64,000 nucleotides of DNA from Streptomyces aureocirculatus (GTDB taxonomy: Bacteria > Actinomycetota > Actinomycetes > Streptomycetales > Streptomycetaceae): contig NZ_JOAP01000029.1 of the NCBI RefSeq assembly GCF_000720475.1, positions 1 to 64,000 on the forward strand, read 5' to 3'. Position numbers and translations under genes: made by a program. The notes beneath the pieces were generated by a model. That model was given only the letters and a program-made list of their open reading frames with translations, was not told the origin of the DNA and searched no databases. Shown here one piece after another: positions 18,222 to 27,788 of the stretch (positions are counted from its first letter, which is position 1; every line of letters begins with the position of its first letter).

Positions 18222-19186
18222 ACGACGCCCTCGACGTCGCCCTGCGACTCCTCGTCGTCTTCGTCGTCTTCCTCGCCCTGCCCCTGGTCATCGGCCAGAC
18301 CGAGCACAAGGTCATGGCACACATGCAGGGCCGTCTCGGCCCCATGTACGCGGGCGGCTTCCACGGCTGGGCCCAGCTCGTCGCCGACGGCGTCAAGTTC
18401 GCCCAGAAGGAAGACATCGTCCCGGCCGACGCCGACCGGCGGGTCTTCCAGCTCGCCCCGGCCGTGGCGCTCCTGCCGTACCTGCTCGTCCTGCTCGCCA
18501 TCCCGATCGGCCCGGGCGAGGGCGCCGTCGGCGAGGTCGTCGACGCGGGCATCTTCTTCGTCCTCGCCGTCATGGGCGTCTCAGTACTCGGCTCCCTGAT
18601 GGCGGGCTGGGCGTCGGCCAACAAGTTCTCCCTGCTCGGCGGCCTGCGCACGGCCGCGCAACTGCTCGCCTACGAACTCCCGATGCTCCTCGCCGCCGCC
18701 TCCGTGGCGATGGCCGCGGGCACGGTCTCGCTGCCCGGCATCGTGCACGCCTTCGAGTGGTGGTGGCTGCCCTGGCAGATCGTCGGCGCCCTCGTCTTCT
18801 TCGTCGCGGGCCTCGCCGAACTCCAGCGCCCTCCCTTCGACATGCCGGTCGCCGACTCCGAGATCATCTTCGGCGCGTACACCGAGTACACGGGCCTGCG
18901 CTTCGCCCTCTTCCTGCTCGCCGAGTACGCCGGGATCGTCGTCCTGTGCGGACTGACCACCGTCCTGTTCCTCGGCGGCTGGCACGGACCCTGGGGTGCC
19001 GACGGGCTCGGCTGGGTGTGGACCCTGCTGAAGACCGCCGTCCTCGCGTTCGTCGTCATCTGGCTGCGCGTCAGCTACCCCCGGCTCCGTGAGGACCAGT
19101 TGCAGAAGCTCGCCTGGACCCTCCTCGTCCCGCTCGCCCTCGCGCAGATCGCGCTCACCGGAATCGTGAAGGTGGCGATCAACTAG
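18218..19186 (+). CDS. nuoH: NADH-quinone oxidoreductase-like subunit H
   Basis: A 322-residue membrane subunit that normally forms the quinone funnel and start of the proton path. Conserved features include [14 protein letters not shown] (57-69) and [20 protein letters not shown]. It departs from the family at two key places. The first loop reads RLGPMYAGG instead of RxGPNRVGP, and the second reads [12 protein letters not shown] (207-217) where complex I has PFDxPEAExELV. One conserved Glu is therefore Val211 and another is Asp213. GTG 18218 overlaps the nuoC stop, with AAGGAG 8 nt upstream. Confidence 0.9.
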   Translation: MNDALDVALRLLVVFVVFLALPLVIGQTEHKVMAHMQGRLGPMYAGGFHGWAQLVADGVKFAQKEDIVPADADRRVFQLAPAVALLPYLLVLLAIPIGPGEGAVGEVVDAGIFFVLAVMGVSVLGSLMAGWASANKFSLLGGLRTAAQLLAYELPMLLAAASVAMAAGTVSLPGIVHAFEWWWLPWQIVGALVFFVAGLAELQRPPFDMPVADSEIIFGAYTEYTGLRFALFLLAEYAGIVVLCGLTTVLFLGGWHGPWGADGLGWVWTLLKTAVLAFVVIWLRVSYPRLREDQLQKLAWTLLVPLALAQIALTGIVKVAIN

Positions 19187-19767
19187 TGCCCCCGATCCCA
19201 GGAAGCGGCCTCGCCAAGGGCCTCGCCGTCACCCTGCGCACCATGACGAAGAAGACCGTCACCGAGCAGTACCCCGACGTCCAGCCCGAACTGCCGCCCC
19301 GCACCCGCGGCGTCATCGGCCTGTTCGAGGAGAACTGCACGGTCTGCATGCTCTGCGCCCGCGAGTGCCCGGACTGGTGCATCTACATCGACTCCCACAA
19401 GGAGACGGTCCCGGCCGCCGCGCCCGGCGGCCGCGAGCGCAGCCGCAACGTCCTCGACCGCTTCGCCATCGACTTCTCCCTGTGCATGTACTGCGGCATC
19501 TGCATCGAGGTGTGCCCCTTCGACGCCCTGTTCTGGTCCCCGGAGTTCGAGTACGCCGAGACCGACATCCGCGAACTCACCCACGAACGCGACAAGCTCC
19601 GCGACTGGATGTGGACCGTCCCCGCCCCGCCCGCCCTCGACCCCGCCGCCGAGGAACCCAAGGAACTCGCCGCCGCCCGCAAGGCCGCCGAGAAACTGGC
19701 CGCCGCGCAGGAGGCACCCGCGGCCCCCGGTCCGGCATCCGGGCCCGCACCCGAGGGGGACGCGTGA
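19186..19767 (+). CDS. nuoI: NADH-quinone oxidoreductase-like subunit I (2x[4Fe-4S])
   Basis: A 193-residue ferredoxin-like subunit with two intact tetra-cysteine motifs, [15 protein letters not shown] and [16 protein letters not shown], for the N6a and N6b clusters. In complex I these carry electrons to N2 in NuoB. Here they would be the likely entry point because E, F and G are missing. The last ~50 residues are Ala/Glu/Pro-rich ([18 protein letters not shown]) and probably helical or disordered. GTG 19186 shares one base with the nuoH stop (TAGTG). It overlaps nuoJ by 4 bp. Confidence 0.9.
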   Translation: MPPIPGSGLAKGLAVTLRTMTKKTVTEQYPDVQPELPPRTRGVIGLFEENCTVCMLCARECPDWCIYIDSHKETVPAAAPGGRERSRNVLDRFAIDFSLCMYCGICIEVCPFDALFWSPEFEYAETDIRELTHERDKLRDWMWTVPAPPALDPAAEEPKELAAARKAAEKLAAAQEAPAAPGPASGPAPEGDA

Positions 19768-20420
19768 ACGTCGCCGCAACCGCCCCCCAGGGCTTCCTCT
19801 CCCCGACGGGCGTCGAGATCGCCTTCGTCCTCGTCGGCCTCGTCACCCTCGGCGCAGCCGTCGTCACCGTCACCACCCGGCAACTCGTGCACGCCGCGCT
19901 CTGGCTGGTGGTGGCGCTCGGCGGACTCGCCGTCGAGTACCTGCTCCTGACCGCCGAGTTCATCGCCTGGGTCCAGGTCCTCATCTACGTGGGTTCCATC
20001 GTCGTCCTCCTCCTCTTCGGCCTGATGCTCACCCGGGCGCCCATCGGCCGCTCCCCGGACGCCGACTCGGGCAACCGGCCCGTCGCCGTCGCCGTGGCGC
20101 TCGCAGCGGCCGCCGCCCTGGTCTGGGTCGTCGTGGACGCCTTCCGCACCCAGTGGATCGACCTCGACCAACCGCAGGGCACCACCGACGTCACCGGCTC
20201 GATCCTCTTCCGGCACTGGGTCCTGCCCTTCGAGGCACTCTCGGTCCTGCTCCTGGCGGCACTGGTCGGCGCCATCGTCCTGTCCCGCAGGAACGCGACC
20301 CGCGGCACCGGATCCCCGGACGCCGGATCCCCGGACGCCGGATCCCCGGACGCCGGATCCCGCGGCACCGGACCCCGCGGCACCGGATCCCGCGGCGCCG
20401 ACGACAAGGAGCAGCGCTGA
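19764..20420 (+). CDS. nuoJ: NADH-quinone oxidoreductase-like subunit J
   Basis: A 218-residue, five-helix membrane subunit. The conserved third-helix region [20 protein letters not shown] contains the Tyr-Val-Gly segment of the pi-bulge. The last ~40 residues are a Gly/Ser/Arg/Asp-rich hydrophilic tail ([20 protein letters not shown]) made by 15-bp repeats. GTG 19764 overlaps the nuoI stop (GTGA), and its own stop overlaps nuoK by one base (TGATG). Confidence 0.88.
   Translation: MNVAATAPQGFLSPTGVEIAFVLVGLVTLGAAVVTVTTRQLVHAALWLVVALGGLAVEYLLLTAEFIAWVQVLIYVGSIVVLLLFGLMLTRAPIGRSPDADSGNRPVAVAVALAAAAALVWVVVDAFRTQWIDLDQPQGTTDVTGSILFRHWVLPFEALSVLLLAALVGAIVLSRRNATRGTGSPDAGSPDAGSPDAGSRGTGPRGTGSRGADDKEQR
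20300..20402 (+). repeat. 15-bp tandem repeat encoding the NuoJ tail
   Basis: About seven copies of GATCCCCGGACGCCG / GATCCCGCGGCACCG encode alternating GSPDA and GSRGT pentapeptides. Confidence 0.85.
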
Positions 20421-20848
20421 TGCACCTCGCCTATCCCGCCGTCCTCGCCGTCCTCCTGTTCTGCGTCGGCCTGTACGGAGTACTGGCCCGGCGCAACGCG
20501 ATCCTGGTCCTGATGTCCGTCGAGCTGATGCTCAACGCCGTCAACCTCAACCTCGTCGCCTTCGACGTCTGGCTCCGCGACTCCCTGCACGCCGGACAGG
20601 CCCTGACCCTGTTCACCATCGCCATCGCCGCCGCCGAGATCGGCATCGGCCTCGCGATCGTCCTCGCCGTGTACCGCAACCGCGGCACCTCCGCCGTCGA
20701 CGACCTCCGCGACACCGCCGAACGCCCCGGCGACGACACCGGTTCCGGCGACGGCAACGGTCCCGATGACGCATCCGGCCCCGGCGGCGCCACCGCCGAC
20801 GAGCCCGCGCGGACCGACGCGTCGCAGAAGGCTGAGGCCACCGCGTGA
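20420..20848 (+). CDS. nuoK: NADH-quinone oxidoreductase-like subunit K
   Basis: A 142-residue subunit. The first ~100 residues are a normal three-helix NuoK with both membrane glutamates, Glu35 ([13 protein letters not shown]) and Glu73 ([12 protein letters not shown]). A ~45-residue acidic Gly/Asp/Ala-rich tail is extra compared with the usual ~100 residues. The ATG overlaps the nuoJ stop, and AAGGAG lies upstream. The 3' end overlaps nuoL by 4 bp. Confidence 0.9.
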   Translation: MHLAYPAVLAVLLFCVGLYGVLARRNAILVLMSVELMLNAVNLNLVAFDVWLRDSLHAGQALTLFTIAIAAAEIGIGLAIVLAVYRNRGTSAVDDLRDTAERPGDDTGSGDGNGPDDASGPGGATADEPARTDASQKAEATA

Positions 20849-22839
20849 CCACGACCACCCTCGCCGTCCTCGTCCCCCTTCTGCCGTTCCTCGGCGCGGT
20901 CGCGGGCCTGCTCCTCGGCCGCACTGCCCCCGGCCTCGCCCGCCCCCTCGCGGTGCTGCCCGCGCTGACGTCCCTCGGGCTGGCCGCCGTCGTGGCCGCC
21001 CGCCAGGGCGGCGACGCCGCCGTCGACGCGGCCACCCAGCTCACGCCCACGGGCTCGGTCCCCATCGACCTCGCCCTGCACATCGACGGCTTCGCAGCCC
21101 TCGCCGCCGTCCTCGTCGGCCTCGTCGCGTCCTGCGTGCAGATCTACTCCACGGCCTACCTCCACGACGACCCGCGCTACCCCTCGTACGCCGCGCTCGT
21201 CTCGCTCTTCACCTCCGCGATGCTGCTCGTCGTCTACTCCGGCGACCTCATGGTGCTCCTGGTCGGCTGGGAGATCATGGGCATCTGCTCGTACTTCCTC
21301 GTCGGCCACTACTGGGAGACGCCCGAGGCGCGCGCCGCCTCCCTGAAGGCATTCCTGGTCACCAAGCTCGGCGACGTCCCCTTCCTGATCGGCCTGTTCG
21401 CCCTCGCCGCGGACGCGGGCTCGTTCCGGATCACCCGGATCCTCGCCACCGTCGCGGACGGCGGCCTGGACCACCCCACGCTGATCGCGCTGCTGCTCCT
21501 CGCCGGCGTCGCGGGCAAGTCCGCGCAGTTCCCGCTGCACACCTGGCTGCCCGACGCGATGGCAGGACCGACGCCCGTCTCCGCGCTCATCCACGCCGCG
21601 ACGATGGTCGCCGCCGGTGTCTACTTCATCGCCCGGCTCCTCCCCGTCTTCGCCGCCTCCGCGGCGGCCCTGGTCGTCCTCGCCGTCATGGCCGCCGTGA
21701 CCATGGCGGGCTCGGCGCTCGCCGCGCTCGCCCAGGACGACATCAAGCGCGTCCTCGCCTACTCGACGATCGGTCAGCTCGGCTACATGACCGGCGCCCT
21801 CGCCGTCGGCGACCGCGGTGCCGCCGTCTTCCACCTCCTCGCCCACGGCGCCTTCAAGGCGCTCCTGTTCCTCGCCGCGGGCGTGATCATCCACGCCGCG
21901 GGCACCAACTCGCTGGCCGCGATGTCCCGCATGAAGGACCTGCGCGCCCGCGTCCCCGACGCCTACTGGACGATGACCGTGGCGCTCCTCGCGCTCGCCG
22001 CCGTACCGCCCTTCAGTGGCTTCTTCTCCAAGGAGGCCGTCCTCGGCGCCGCCGAGCACACGGCCACCGGCCACAGCGGGACCGCCCCCGGCGCGGCAGG
22101 CTGGATCGTCCTGGTCGCCGGCCTGGTCACGGCCCTGCTCACCGCCGCCTACGCGACCCGCCTGTGGCTCCTCGCCTTCAACGGCAGGGGAACCGAGGCC
22201 CCCGACCACGGCAGGCAGCCCGTCGCCATGACCGCCGTGCTGTGGGTGCTCGCCGTGCCGTCGCTCGCCTTCGGCGTGACCGTGGGAGCCCTCCCGGACT
22301 GGTTCGACGGCCACAAGCTCGCCCCTACGCTCACCACCTCCGTCCTCGGCACCGGTTTCGCCCTCGTGGGCGCGCTGGTCACCTACGGCGCATGGCGGCA
22401 GACCACTTCGCTCGCCGCCCGGGTCCCGATCGGCGCCGTCGCCGCCCACCGGGACGGCGACGCCGGTCTGGTCGAGGCCGAGGCCATCGCCACCCGCACG
22501 CCCGCCTACGGAGACGTGGCCGCCGCGCCCGACCCGGCGGACCCCGGCCGGCTCCTGCTCGGCCCGCTGCACCGCCACGCCGCCGCCGGCTTCCGCCTCG
22601 ACGCGGTCTACGCTGCCCTGTTCGTCCGTCCCGTCCAGGCGGGCGCCCGCCTGGTGCGTTTCCTCGACCGCGAGGTCGTCGAGACGTACGTCCGCGGCGC
22701 CGGCGCCGCACCCCGCTGGCTCGGCGTGGCCGTCCGCCGCGCGCAGACCGGCAACGTGCAGACCTATCTGAGCGCGCTGCTCGCGGGCACCGTCGTCCTG
22801 GCGGTCGCCGCCGTCCTCGTCGCCACCGCCGGAGCGTGA
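20845..22839 (+). CDS. nuoL: NADH-quinone oxidoreductase-like subunit L
   Basis: A 664-residue antiporter-like subunit. Key residues of the proton channel look intact: the TM5 Glu in [19 protein letters not shown], the TM7 Lys in [20 protein letters not shown], and a TM8-region His in [11 protein letters not shown]. Length and the C-terminal hydrophilic plus final helix ([20 protein letters not shown]) agree with the lateral helix of NuoL. GTG 20845 overlaps the nuoK stop (GTGA). Confidence 0.92.
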   Translation: MTTTTLAVLVPLLPFLGAVAGLLLGRTAPGLARPLAVLPALTSLGLAAVVAARQGGDAAVDAATQLTPTGSVPIDLALHIDGFAALAAVLVGLVASCVQIYSTAYLHDDPRYPSYAALVSLFTSAMLLVVYSGDLMVLLVGWEIMGICSYFLVGHYWETPEARAASLKAFLVTKLGDVPFLIGLFALAADAGSFRITRILATVADGGLDHPTLIALLLLAGVAGKSAQFPLHTWLPDAMAGPTPVSALIHAATMVAAGVYFIARLLPVFAASAAALVVLAVMAAVTMAGSALAALAQDDIKRVLAYSTIGQLGYMTGALAVGDRGAAVFHLLAHGAFKALLFLAAGVIIHAAGTNSLAAMSRMKDLRARVPDAYWTMTVALLALAAVPPFSGFFSKEAVLGAAEHTATGHSGTAPGAAGWIVLVAGLVTALLTAAYATRLWLLAFNGRGTEAPDHGRQPVAMTAVLWVLAVPSLAFGVTVGALPDWFDGHKLAPTLTTSVLGTGFALVGALVTYGAWRQTTSLAARVPIGAVAAHRDGDAGLVEAEAIATRTPAYGDVAAAPDPADPGRLLLGPLHRHAAAGFRLDAVYAALFVRPVQAGARLVRFLDREVVETYVRGAGAAPRWLGVAVRRAQTGNVQTYLSALLAGTVVLAVAAVLVATAGA

Positions 22840-22845
22840 GCAGCC

Positions 22846-24531
22846 GTGATCGGTATCAGTGAGTCAGTGATGCAGTTCCTTCTCGCATTGATCGTCGTCG
22901 GCCCGCTGGCCGGCGCCGTGGCCGCTCTCCTGCCGGCTCCGCCCGGGCTGAAGGGGAAGTCCCCCGACCAGGCGGTGCTCCGCCACGGTGTGACCGTGAC
23001 GGGCGCCGTCCTCGTCGCCGCGATCGTCCTCACGCTCGGCTTCGACCACGACCATCCATCGAAGATGCAGGCCACGACCGACATCAGTTGGATCCCCGCA
23101 CTCGACGTGCGCATCCACCTCGGCATCGACGGCATCTCCCTCCCCCTGCTGGTCCTGACCGCGCTGCTCACCTTCCTCTGCGCGCTGTACTCCTACTTCA
23201 AGATGCCGAAGGGGCCGTCCCCCAAGGCATTCGTCGCGCTGATCCTCGTCCTGGAGTCCGGCACCCTCGCGACCTTCGCCGTCCTCGATCTGCTGCTGTT
23301 CTTCCTGGCGTTCGAGATGGTGCTCATCCCGATGTACTTCCTCATCGCCCGCTGGGGCGGCGCCGAACGCACGCAGGCTGCTTGGAAGTTCATCCTCTAC
23401 ACCCTCCTCGGCTCCGTCGTGATGCTGCTCGGCCTGCTCCTCATCGGGCTGCGGGCCGGCACATTCGACATGGTGGCACTCGCCACTGACAACGGCTCTG
23501 AGCTGAGTACGTCCGTGCAGGTCATCGCCGTTCTGGCGGTCGGGCTCGGGCTCGCGGTGAAGACCCCGATGTGGCCGCTGCACAGTTGGCTGCCGGACGC
23601 CCACACCGCCGCGCCGACCGTCGGTTCGGTCCTGCTCGCCGGTGTCCTGCTGAAGATGGGTACGTACGGGTTCGTCCGGATTCTGCTGCCGATCGCGCCG
23701 GAGGGCATGGAGACCTTCGCGCCCTACCTCGCCGCGTTCGCCGTCGTCGGGATCATCTACGGATCGCTGGCCTGCCTCGCCCTCGCCAGGCCCGGCGCGA
23801 AGGGCGACCTCAAGCGCCTCATCGCGTACTCGTCCGTGGGCCACATGGGCTTCGTGCTGCTCGGCATCTCCACGATGAGCCCGACCGGCGTGAACGGCGC
23901 GCTGTTCGCCAACATCGCCCACGGCCTCATCACCGGCCTGCTGTTCTTCCTCGTCGGCGCGCTCAAGGACCGTACGGGCACCAGCGACCTCGACACCCTC
24001 GCGCAGGGATCGGGCGCCGCCCTCTACGGCAAGGCCCCGCGCCTCGGCGGCCTGCTCGCCTTCGGTGCCGTCGCCTCGCTCGGCCTGCCGGGGCTCGCCG
24101 GGTTCTGGGGCGAGATGCTCGCGCTGTTCGGCGCGTTCAAACCCGCGAGCGACCTCAGCCGCCCCGCGTTCCTCACGTTCATGGCGATCGCCGCCTTCGG
24201 CACCCTGCTGACGGCCGCGTACATGCTCATCGTCGTACGCCGCGTCTGCATGGGCCCCGCGCCCGGGAGCGCGGAGGCGGCATCCGGGGGCGCGAGTCCG
24301 GCGACCGGGGGCGCGAATTCGGTGACCGGGGGCGCGGGTTCGGCGCCCGGAGGCACGGGAGCGGCGCCCGGAGCCGAGCGCACGCCCGGCCTCGCCGATG
24401 TCCACGGGTACGAGTTCGCCGCCTGGACCCCGCTCGTCGCCCTCACCGTCCTCGCCGGGCTCTGGCCCGCGGCCCTCCTCGGCCTCACCGACCCGGTCGT
24501 CCAGCAGCTCCTCGCAGGAGGCAAGTCGTGA
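22846..24531 (+). CDS. nuoM: NADH-quinone oxidoreductase-like subunit M
   Basis: A 561-residue antiporter-like subunit with the TM5 Glu in LAFEMVLIPMYFLIARWGG and the TM7 Lys in KTPMWPLHSWLPDAHTAAPT. A Gly/Ala/Ser repeat (GGANSVTGGAGSAPGG, 24-bp units at about 24277-24370) forms a hydrophilic insertion before the last helix. GTG 22846 has GGAG 11 nt upstream. ATG 22870 (MQFLL) is an alternative. It overlaps nuoN by 4 bp. Confidence 0.9.
   Translation: MIGISESVMQFLLALIVVGPLAGAVAALLPAPPGLKGKSPDQAVLRHGVTVTGAVLVAAIVLTLGFDHDHPSKMQATTDISWIPALDVRIHLGIDGISLPLLVLTALLTFLCALYSYFKMPKGPSPKAFVALILVLESGTLATFAVLDLLLFFLAFEMVLIPMYFLIARWGGAERTQAAWKFILYTLLGSVVMLLGLLLIGLRAGTFDMVALATDNGSELSTSVQVIAVLAVGLGLAVKTPMWPLHSWLPDAHTAAPTVGSVLLAGVLLKMGTYGFVRILLPIAPEGMETFAPYLAAFAVVGIIYGSLACLALARPGAKGDLKRLIAYSSVGHMGFVLLGISTMSPTGVNGALFANIAHGLITGLLFFLVGALKDRTGTSDLDTLAQGSGAALYGKAPRLGGLLAFGAVASLGLPGLAGFWGEMLALFGAFKPASDLSRPAFLTFMAIAAFGTLLTAAYMLIVVRRVCMGPAPGSAEAASGGASPATGGANSVTGGAGSAPGGTGAAPGAERTPGLADVHGYEFAAWTPLVALTVLAGLWPAALLGLTDPVVQQLLAGGKS
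24277..24370 (+). repeat. 24-bp tandem repeat in nuoM
   Basis: Degenerate 24-bp units around ACCGGGGGCGCG encode GGASPATGGANSVTGGAGSAPGG. The repeat is inside the coding region, between two hydrophobic segments. Confidence 0.75.
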
Positions 24532-26096
24532 CCGCCGCAAGCACCGCGAGCGCGAGCACCGCGAGCGTCATTCAGTCCGTCGACTGGGTCGCGGTCGCGC
24601 CGCCGACGATCGTGGCGGTCGTCGGCCTCGCCGTGCTCGTGGCCGACCTGTTCCTGCACGAGCGCAACAAGCACCTGCTCGGCTGGTTCTCGCTTGTGGG
24701 CCTGGCCGCGGCGGGACTCTTCCTGCTGCCGCTGACCGACTCGCACAACTCGGCCCGCGCAGCCCGCTCTACGTTCTGCCTCAGCGGGCCGCGGGACACG
24801 GCATGCAGCTACACCGTCGACGAGTTCACGCTCGTCGTCCAGCTCCTGGTCATCGGCGGCGCACTGCTCACCGCCCTGCTGTCGATGACCACCCTCAAGG
24901 ACGCGCGGAGCGCCGACAAGGGACTCCCCGAAGGGGAGTACTGGTTCCTGCTGCTCTCCTCGGCCGCGGGCGCCGCCCTGCTGCCCGCCTCCCGCGACCT
25001 GGCCACCCTCGTAGTCGCCCTGGAGGTCGCCTCCCTGCCCGCCTTCGCGCTCGTGGGCCTCAAACACGGTGACAAGCGCTCCTCCGAGGCGGCCCTGAAG
25101 TTCTTCCTCTCCTCAGTGACGGCGACGGCCGTCACCCTCCTGGGTATCAGCTTCGTGTACGCCGCGACCGGCACCATGCACCTCACCGAACTCGGCGCGA
25201 AGCTCGGGAACGTCGACGGACAACTGGACACCCTCGCGCGGACCGGAGTGGTCCTCACCCTCGTGGGCTTCGCCTTCAAGGTGGCCGCCGTCCCGTTCCA
25301 CTTCTGGGTACCCGACACCTACGTAGGCGCGCCCCTGCCCGTCGCCGCGTACCTCTCGGTCGTCGGCAAGGCGGTCGGCTTCACCGGCCTGATCCTCGTC
25401 ACCGTCGTCGCCTTCCCGGAGTACGCGGACGTCTGGGGCCCCGCACTCGCGGCCCTCGCCGCCCTCACGATGACGGCCGGCAACGTCGCCGCCCTGCGCC
25501 AGCGGTCCACGCGCGCGTACAGCGCGGTCCGGCTGCTCGCCTGGTCCTCGGTCGGGCAGGCGGGCTACCTCCTGGTGCCGATCGCGGCGGCCGGGTACGC
25601 CGACCGCCGAACCGACGTCCTGGAGAGCACCGGCGCCACCGTCGCGTACGCCTTGATGTACGCCGCCGTGAACCTCGGAGCGTTCGCCGTGGCCGCCCTG
25701 GTGGGCCGCACGAAGGCGCTGAACCGCGTCAGCGACTACCGCGGTCTGTACGCGAGGAGCCCGCTGTCGGCCCTGGTTCTCGCCTTCTTCCTGCTCTGCC
25801 TCGCCGGGCTGCCGCCGGGCATCATCGGCCTCTTCGCGAAGGTCACCGTCTTCTCGGCGGCGGTCGACGCGGGCCTCGGCTGGCTCGCCGTCGTCATGGC
25901 GGTGAACGTGGTGATCGCCCTCTACTACTACCTCCAGTGGACGGCGCTTCTCTTCCGCGCCCCCGAGGGCGAGCCCGTACGGCACCGCATCCCGGTCCCG
26001 ATCACCGCGGCGATCGCCGTGACGGCCGTGCTCGGTGTCGCCCTCTCCGGAGCACCGCAGCTTGTGCTGCAGTTCGCGGAGCAGGGCGTGCGCTGA
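24528..26096 (+). CDS. nuoN: NADH-quinone oxidoreductase-like subunit N
   Basis: A 522-residue antiporter-like subunit, the last gene of the operon. The TM5 Glu (VALEVASLPAFALVGL) and TM7 Lys (FKVAAVPFHFWVPDTYVGAP) are present. GTG 24528 overlaps the nuoM stop. No strong hairpin follows within 100 nt; the next gene, htpX, starts 217 bp downstream. Confidence 0.92.
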   Translation: MTAASTASASTASVIQSVDWVAVAPPTIVAVVGLAVLVADLFLHERNKHLLGWFSLVGLAAAGLFLLPLTDSHNSARAARSTFCLSGPRDTACSYTVDEFTLVVQLLVIGGALLTALLSMTTLKDARSADKGLPEGEYWFLLLSSAAGAALLPASRDLATLVVALEVASLPAFALVGLKHGDKRSSEAALKFFLSSVTATAVTLLGISFVYAATGTMHLTELGAKLGNVDGQLDTLARTGVVLTLVGFAFKVAAVPFHFWVPDTYVGAPLPVAAYLSVVGKAVGFTGLILVTVVAFPEYADVWGPALAALAALTMTAGNVAALRQRSTRAYSAVRLLAWSSVGQAGYLLVPIAAAGYADRRTDVLESTGATVAYALMYAAVNLGAFAVAALVGRTKALNRVSDYRGLYARSPLSALVLAFFLLCLAGLPPGIIGLFAKVTVFSAAVDAGLGWLAVVMAVNVVIALYYYLQWTALLFRAPEGEPVRHRIPVPITAAIAVTAVLGVALSGAPQLVLQFAEQGVR

Positions 26097-26312
26097 CCCC
26101 GCGCACCGGGGCATCCGCCCACACGGAGCACGGCGTGTCGAGGCGCCGCACGGCGTACGGCGAGGCCGTCACCCGGGCGGCCCACACCGCTCCTGGGAGC
26201 ACAAGGGAACTAGCACCTTCCGCCTGGCGTTGACCAGTAAGGGAGGGTCCACTGAACAGTGGAAGCACCAGCAAGCAGAGGGTTCCCCCGCGCACCACCA
26301 GGAGGGCGTACC

Positions 26313-27176
26313 GTGCACCGCCGGACCAACGGGCTGAAAACCGCCGTACTCCTCGGGGGACTGTCGGCACTCATCCTCCTCATCGGCAGCTTCTTCGGGC
26401 GTACGGGGCTGCTCATCGCGCTTGTCGTCGCCCTGGGCACCAACGCGTACGCGTACTGGAACAGCGACAAGCTGGCCCTGCGCGCGATGCGGGCCCGCCC
26501 GGTGAGCGAATTCGAGGCCCCCGAGCTCTACCGCATGGTGCGCGAGCTCTCCACCCAGGCCCGTCAGCCCATGCCCCGCCTCTACATCTCGCCGACCGAA
26601 GCCCCGAACGCCTTCGCGACCGGCCGCAACCCGCGCAACGCCGCGGTCTGCTGCACCGACGGCATCCTGCGCATCCTCACCCCGCGCGAACTGCGCGGTG
26701 TCATCGGCCACGAGCTGAGCCATGTCTACAACCGGGACATCCTGATCTCGTCGGTCGCCGGCGCGCTCGCCTCCGTCATCATGTTTCTGGTCAACTTCGC
26801 CTGGCTGATTCCGTTCGGCCGCTCGAACGACAACGAAGGCCCCGGCATCTTCGGCATGCTGTTGATCGTGCTGCTCGGCCCGCTCGCCGCCTCCGTCATC
26901 CAGCTCGCCATCAGCCGTTCCAGGGAGTACGAGGCCGATGCCTCCGGAGCGCAGCTCACCGGGGACCCGCTGGCCCTCGCCAGCGCCCTGCGCAAACTCG
27001 ACGCCGGCACCAAGCAGTTGCCGCTGCCTCCCGAGCCACGCCTGGAGACGGCGAGCCACATGATGATTGCGAATCCCTTCCGGCCGGGCCAGGGTATGGC
27101 GAAGATGTTCTCAACCCACCCGCCGATGGCGGAGCGCATCGCCCGGCTCGAGCAGATGGCAGGTCGCCCGCAGTGA
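26313..27176 (+). CDS. htpX: HtpX-type membrane zinc metalloprotease
   Basis: A 287-residue M48B protease. Two N-terminal transmembrane helices (about 8-48) precede the zinc site HELSH (His133, Glu134, His137). Two more hydrophobic segments follow (about 148-165 and 180-200), and the third ligand Glu is in [10 protein letters not shown] (about 205-214). It degrades misfolded membrane proteins at the inner face. GTG 26313 has GGAGGG 7 nt upstream. It overlaps the next gene by 4 bp (GTGA), implying co-translation. Its position after nuo is conserved in Streptomyces from memory. Confidence 0.9.
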   Translation: MHRRTNGLKTAVLLGGLSALILLIGSFFGRTGLLIALVVALGTNAYAYWNSDKLALRAMRARPVSEFEAPELYRMVRELSTQARQPMPRLYISPTEAPNAFATGRNPRNAAVCCTDGILRILTPRELRGVIGHELSHVYNRDILISSVAGALASVIMFLVNFAWLIPFGRSNDNEGPGIFGMLLIVLLGPLAASVIQLAISRSREYEADASGAQLTGDPLALASALRKLDAGTKQLPLPPEPRLETASHMMIANPFRPGQGMAKMFSTHPPMAERIARLEQMAGRPQ

Positions 27177-27721
27177 AGACAGTTCTGAACATCATCTGGC
27201 TCATCCTCAGCGGCCTCTGGATGTGCCTCTTCTACCTGTTCGCCGGGGTGTTGCTCTGCGTCACGATCATCGGCATCCCGTTCGGCCTCGCCGCGTTCCG
27301 TATCGGTCTGTTCGCGCTGTGGCCCTTCGGCCGCATGGCGGTCGAGCGCCGTGACGCGGGCGCCGCGTCGCTGATCGGCAACGTCCTGTGGGTGATCCTC
27401 GCGGGCTGGTGGCTGGCCCTCGCCCACGTCTTCACGGGCCTGCTGCTGTGCCTCACGATCATCGGCATTCCCCTGGGCCTCGCCAACTTCAAGATGATCC
27501 CCATCTCGCTGCTGCCGCTGGGCCGCGAAATCGTGCCCACGGACCAGCCGTTCACGGCGGGCCCGCTCGGCGCCCCCGCTCCCGCCGCGGGCGGCCCGGC
27601 ACCTGCGCCCGGCGGCCCGGCACCCGCGCCCGGCGGCCCGGCACCCGCGCCGGGCGGCCCGGCTCCGCACGGGGGCCAGCAGCCGCCGCAGGGGCCCGCG
27701 GGGGACGGGCGGGGCTGGTAG
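27173..27721 (+). CDS. YccF-domain membrane protein
   Basis: A 182-residue protein with two YccF repeats, each a pair of hydrophobic helices ending in [14 protein letters not shown] and [14 protein letters not shown]. Function unknown. After about residue 130 comes a Pro/Ala/Gly tail of GGPAPAP repeats (21-bp units, about 27580-27665). GTG 27173 overlaps the htpX stop. Confidence 0.85.
   Translation: MKTVLNIIWLILSGLWMCLFYLFAGVLLCVTIIGIPFGLAAFRIGLFALWPFGRMAVERRDAGAASLIGNVLWVILAGWWLALAHVFTGLLLCLTIIGIPLGLANFKMIPISLLPLGREIVPTDQPFTAGPLGAPAPAAGGPAPAPGGPAPAPGGPAPAPGGPAPHGGQQPPQGPAGDGRGW
27580..27665 (+). repeat. 21-bp tandem repeat in YccF gene
   Basis: Four units of GGCCCGGCACCCGCGCCCGG-type encode (GGPAPAP)n. 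Confidence 0.8.
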
Positions 27722-27788
27722 GCCCGCACGCTCACGCCGGGGGGCAGTGCTTCCGGCTGGAGGAGGGCGGCGTCCCGCTGCCCCGCCT

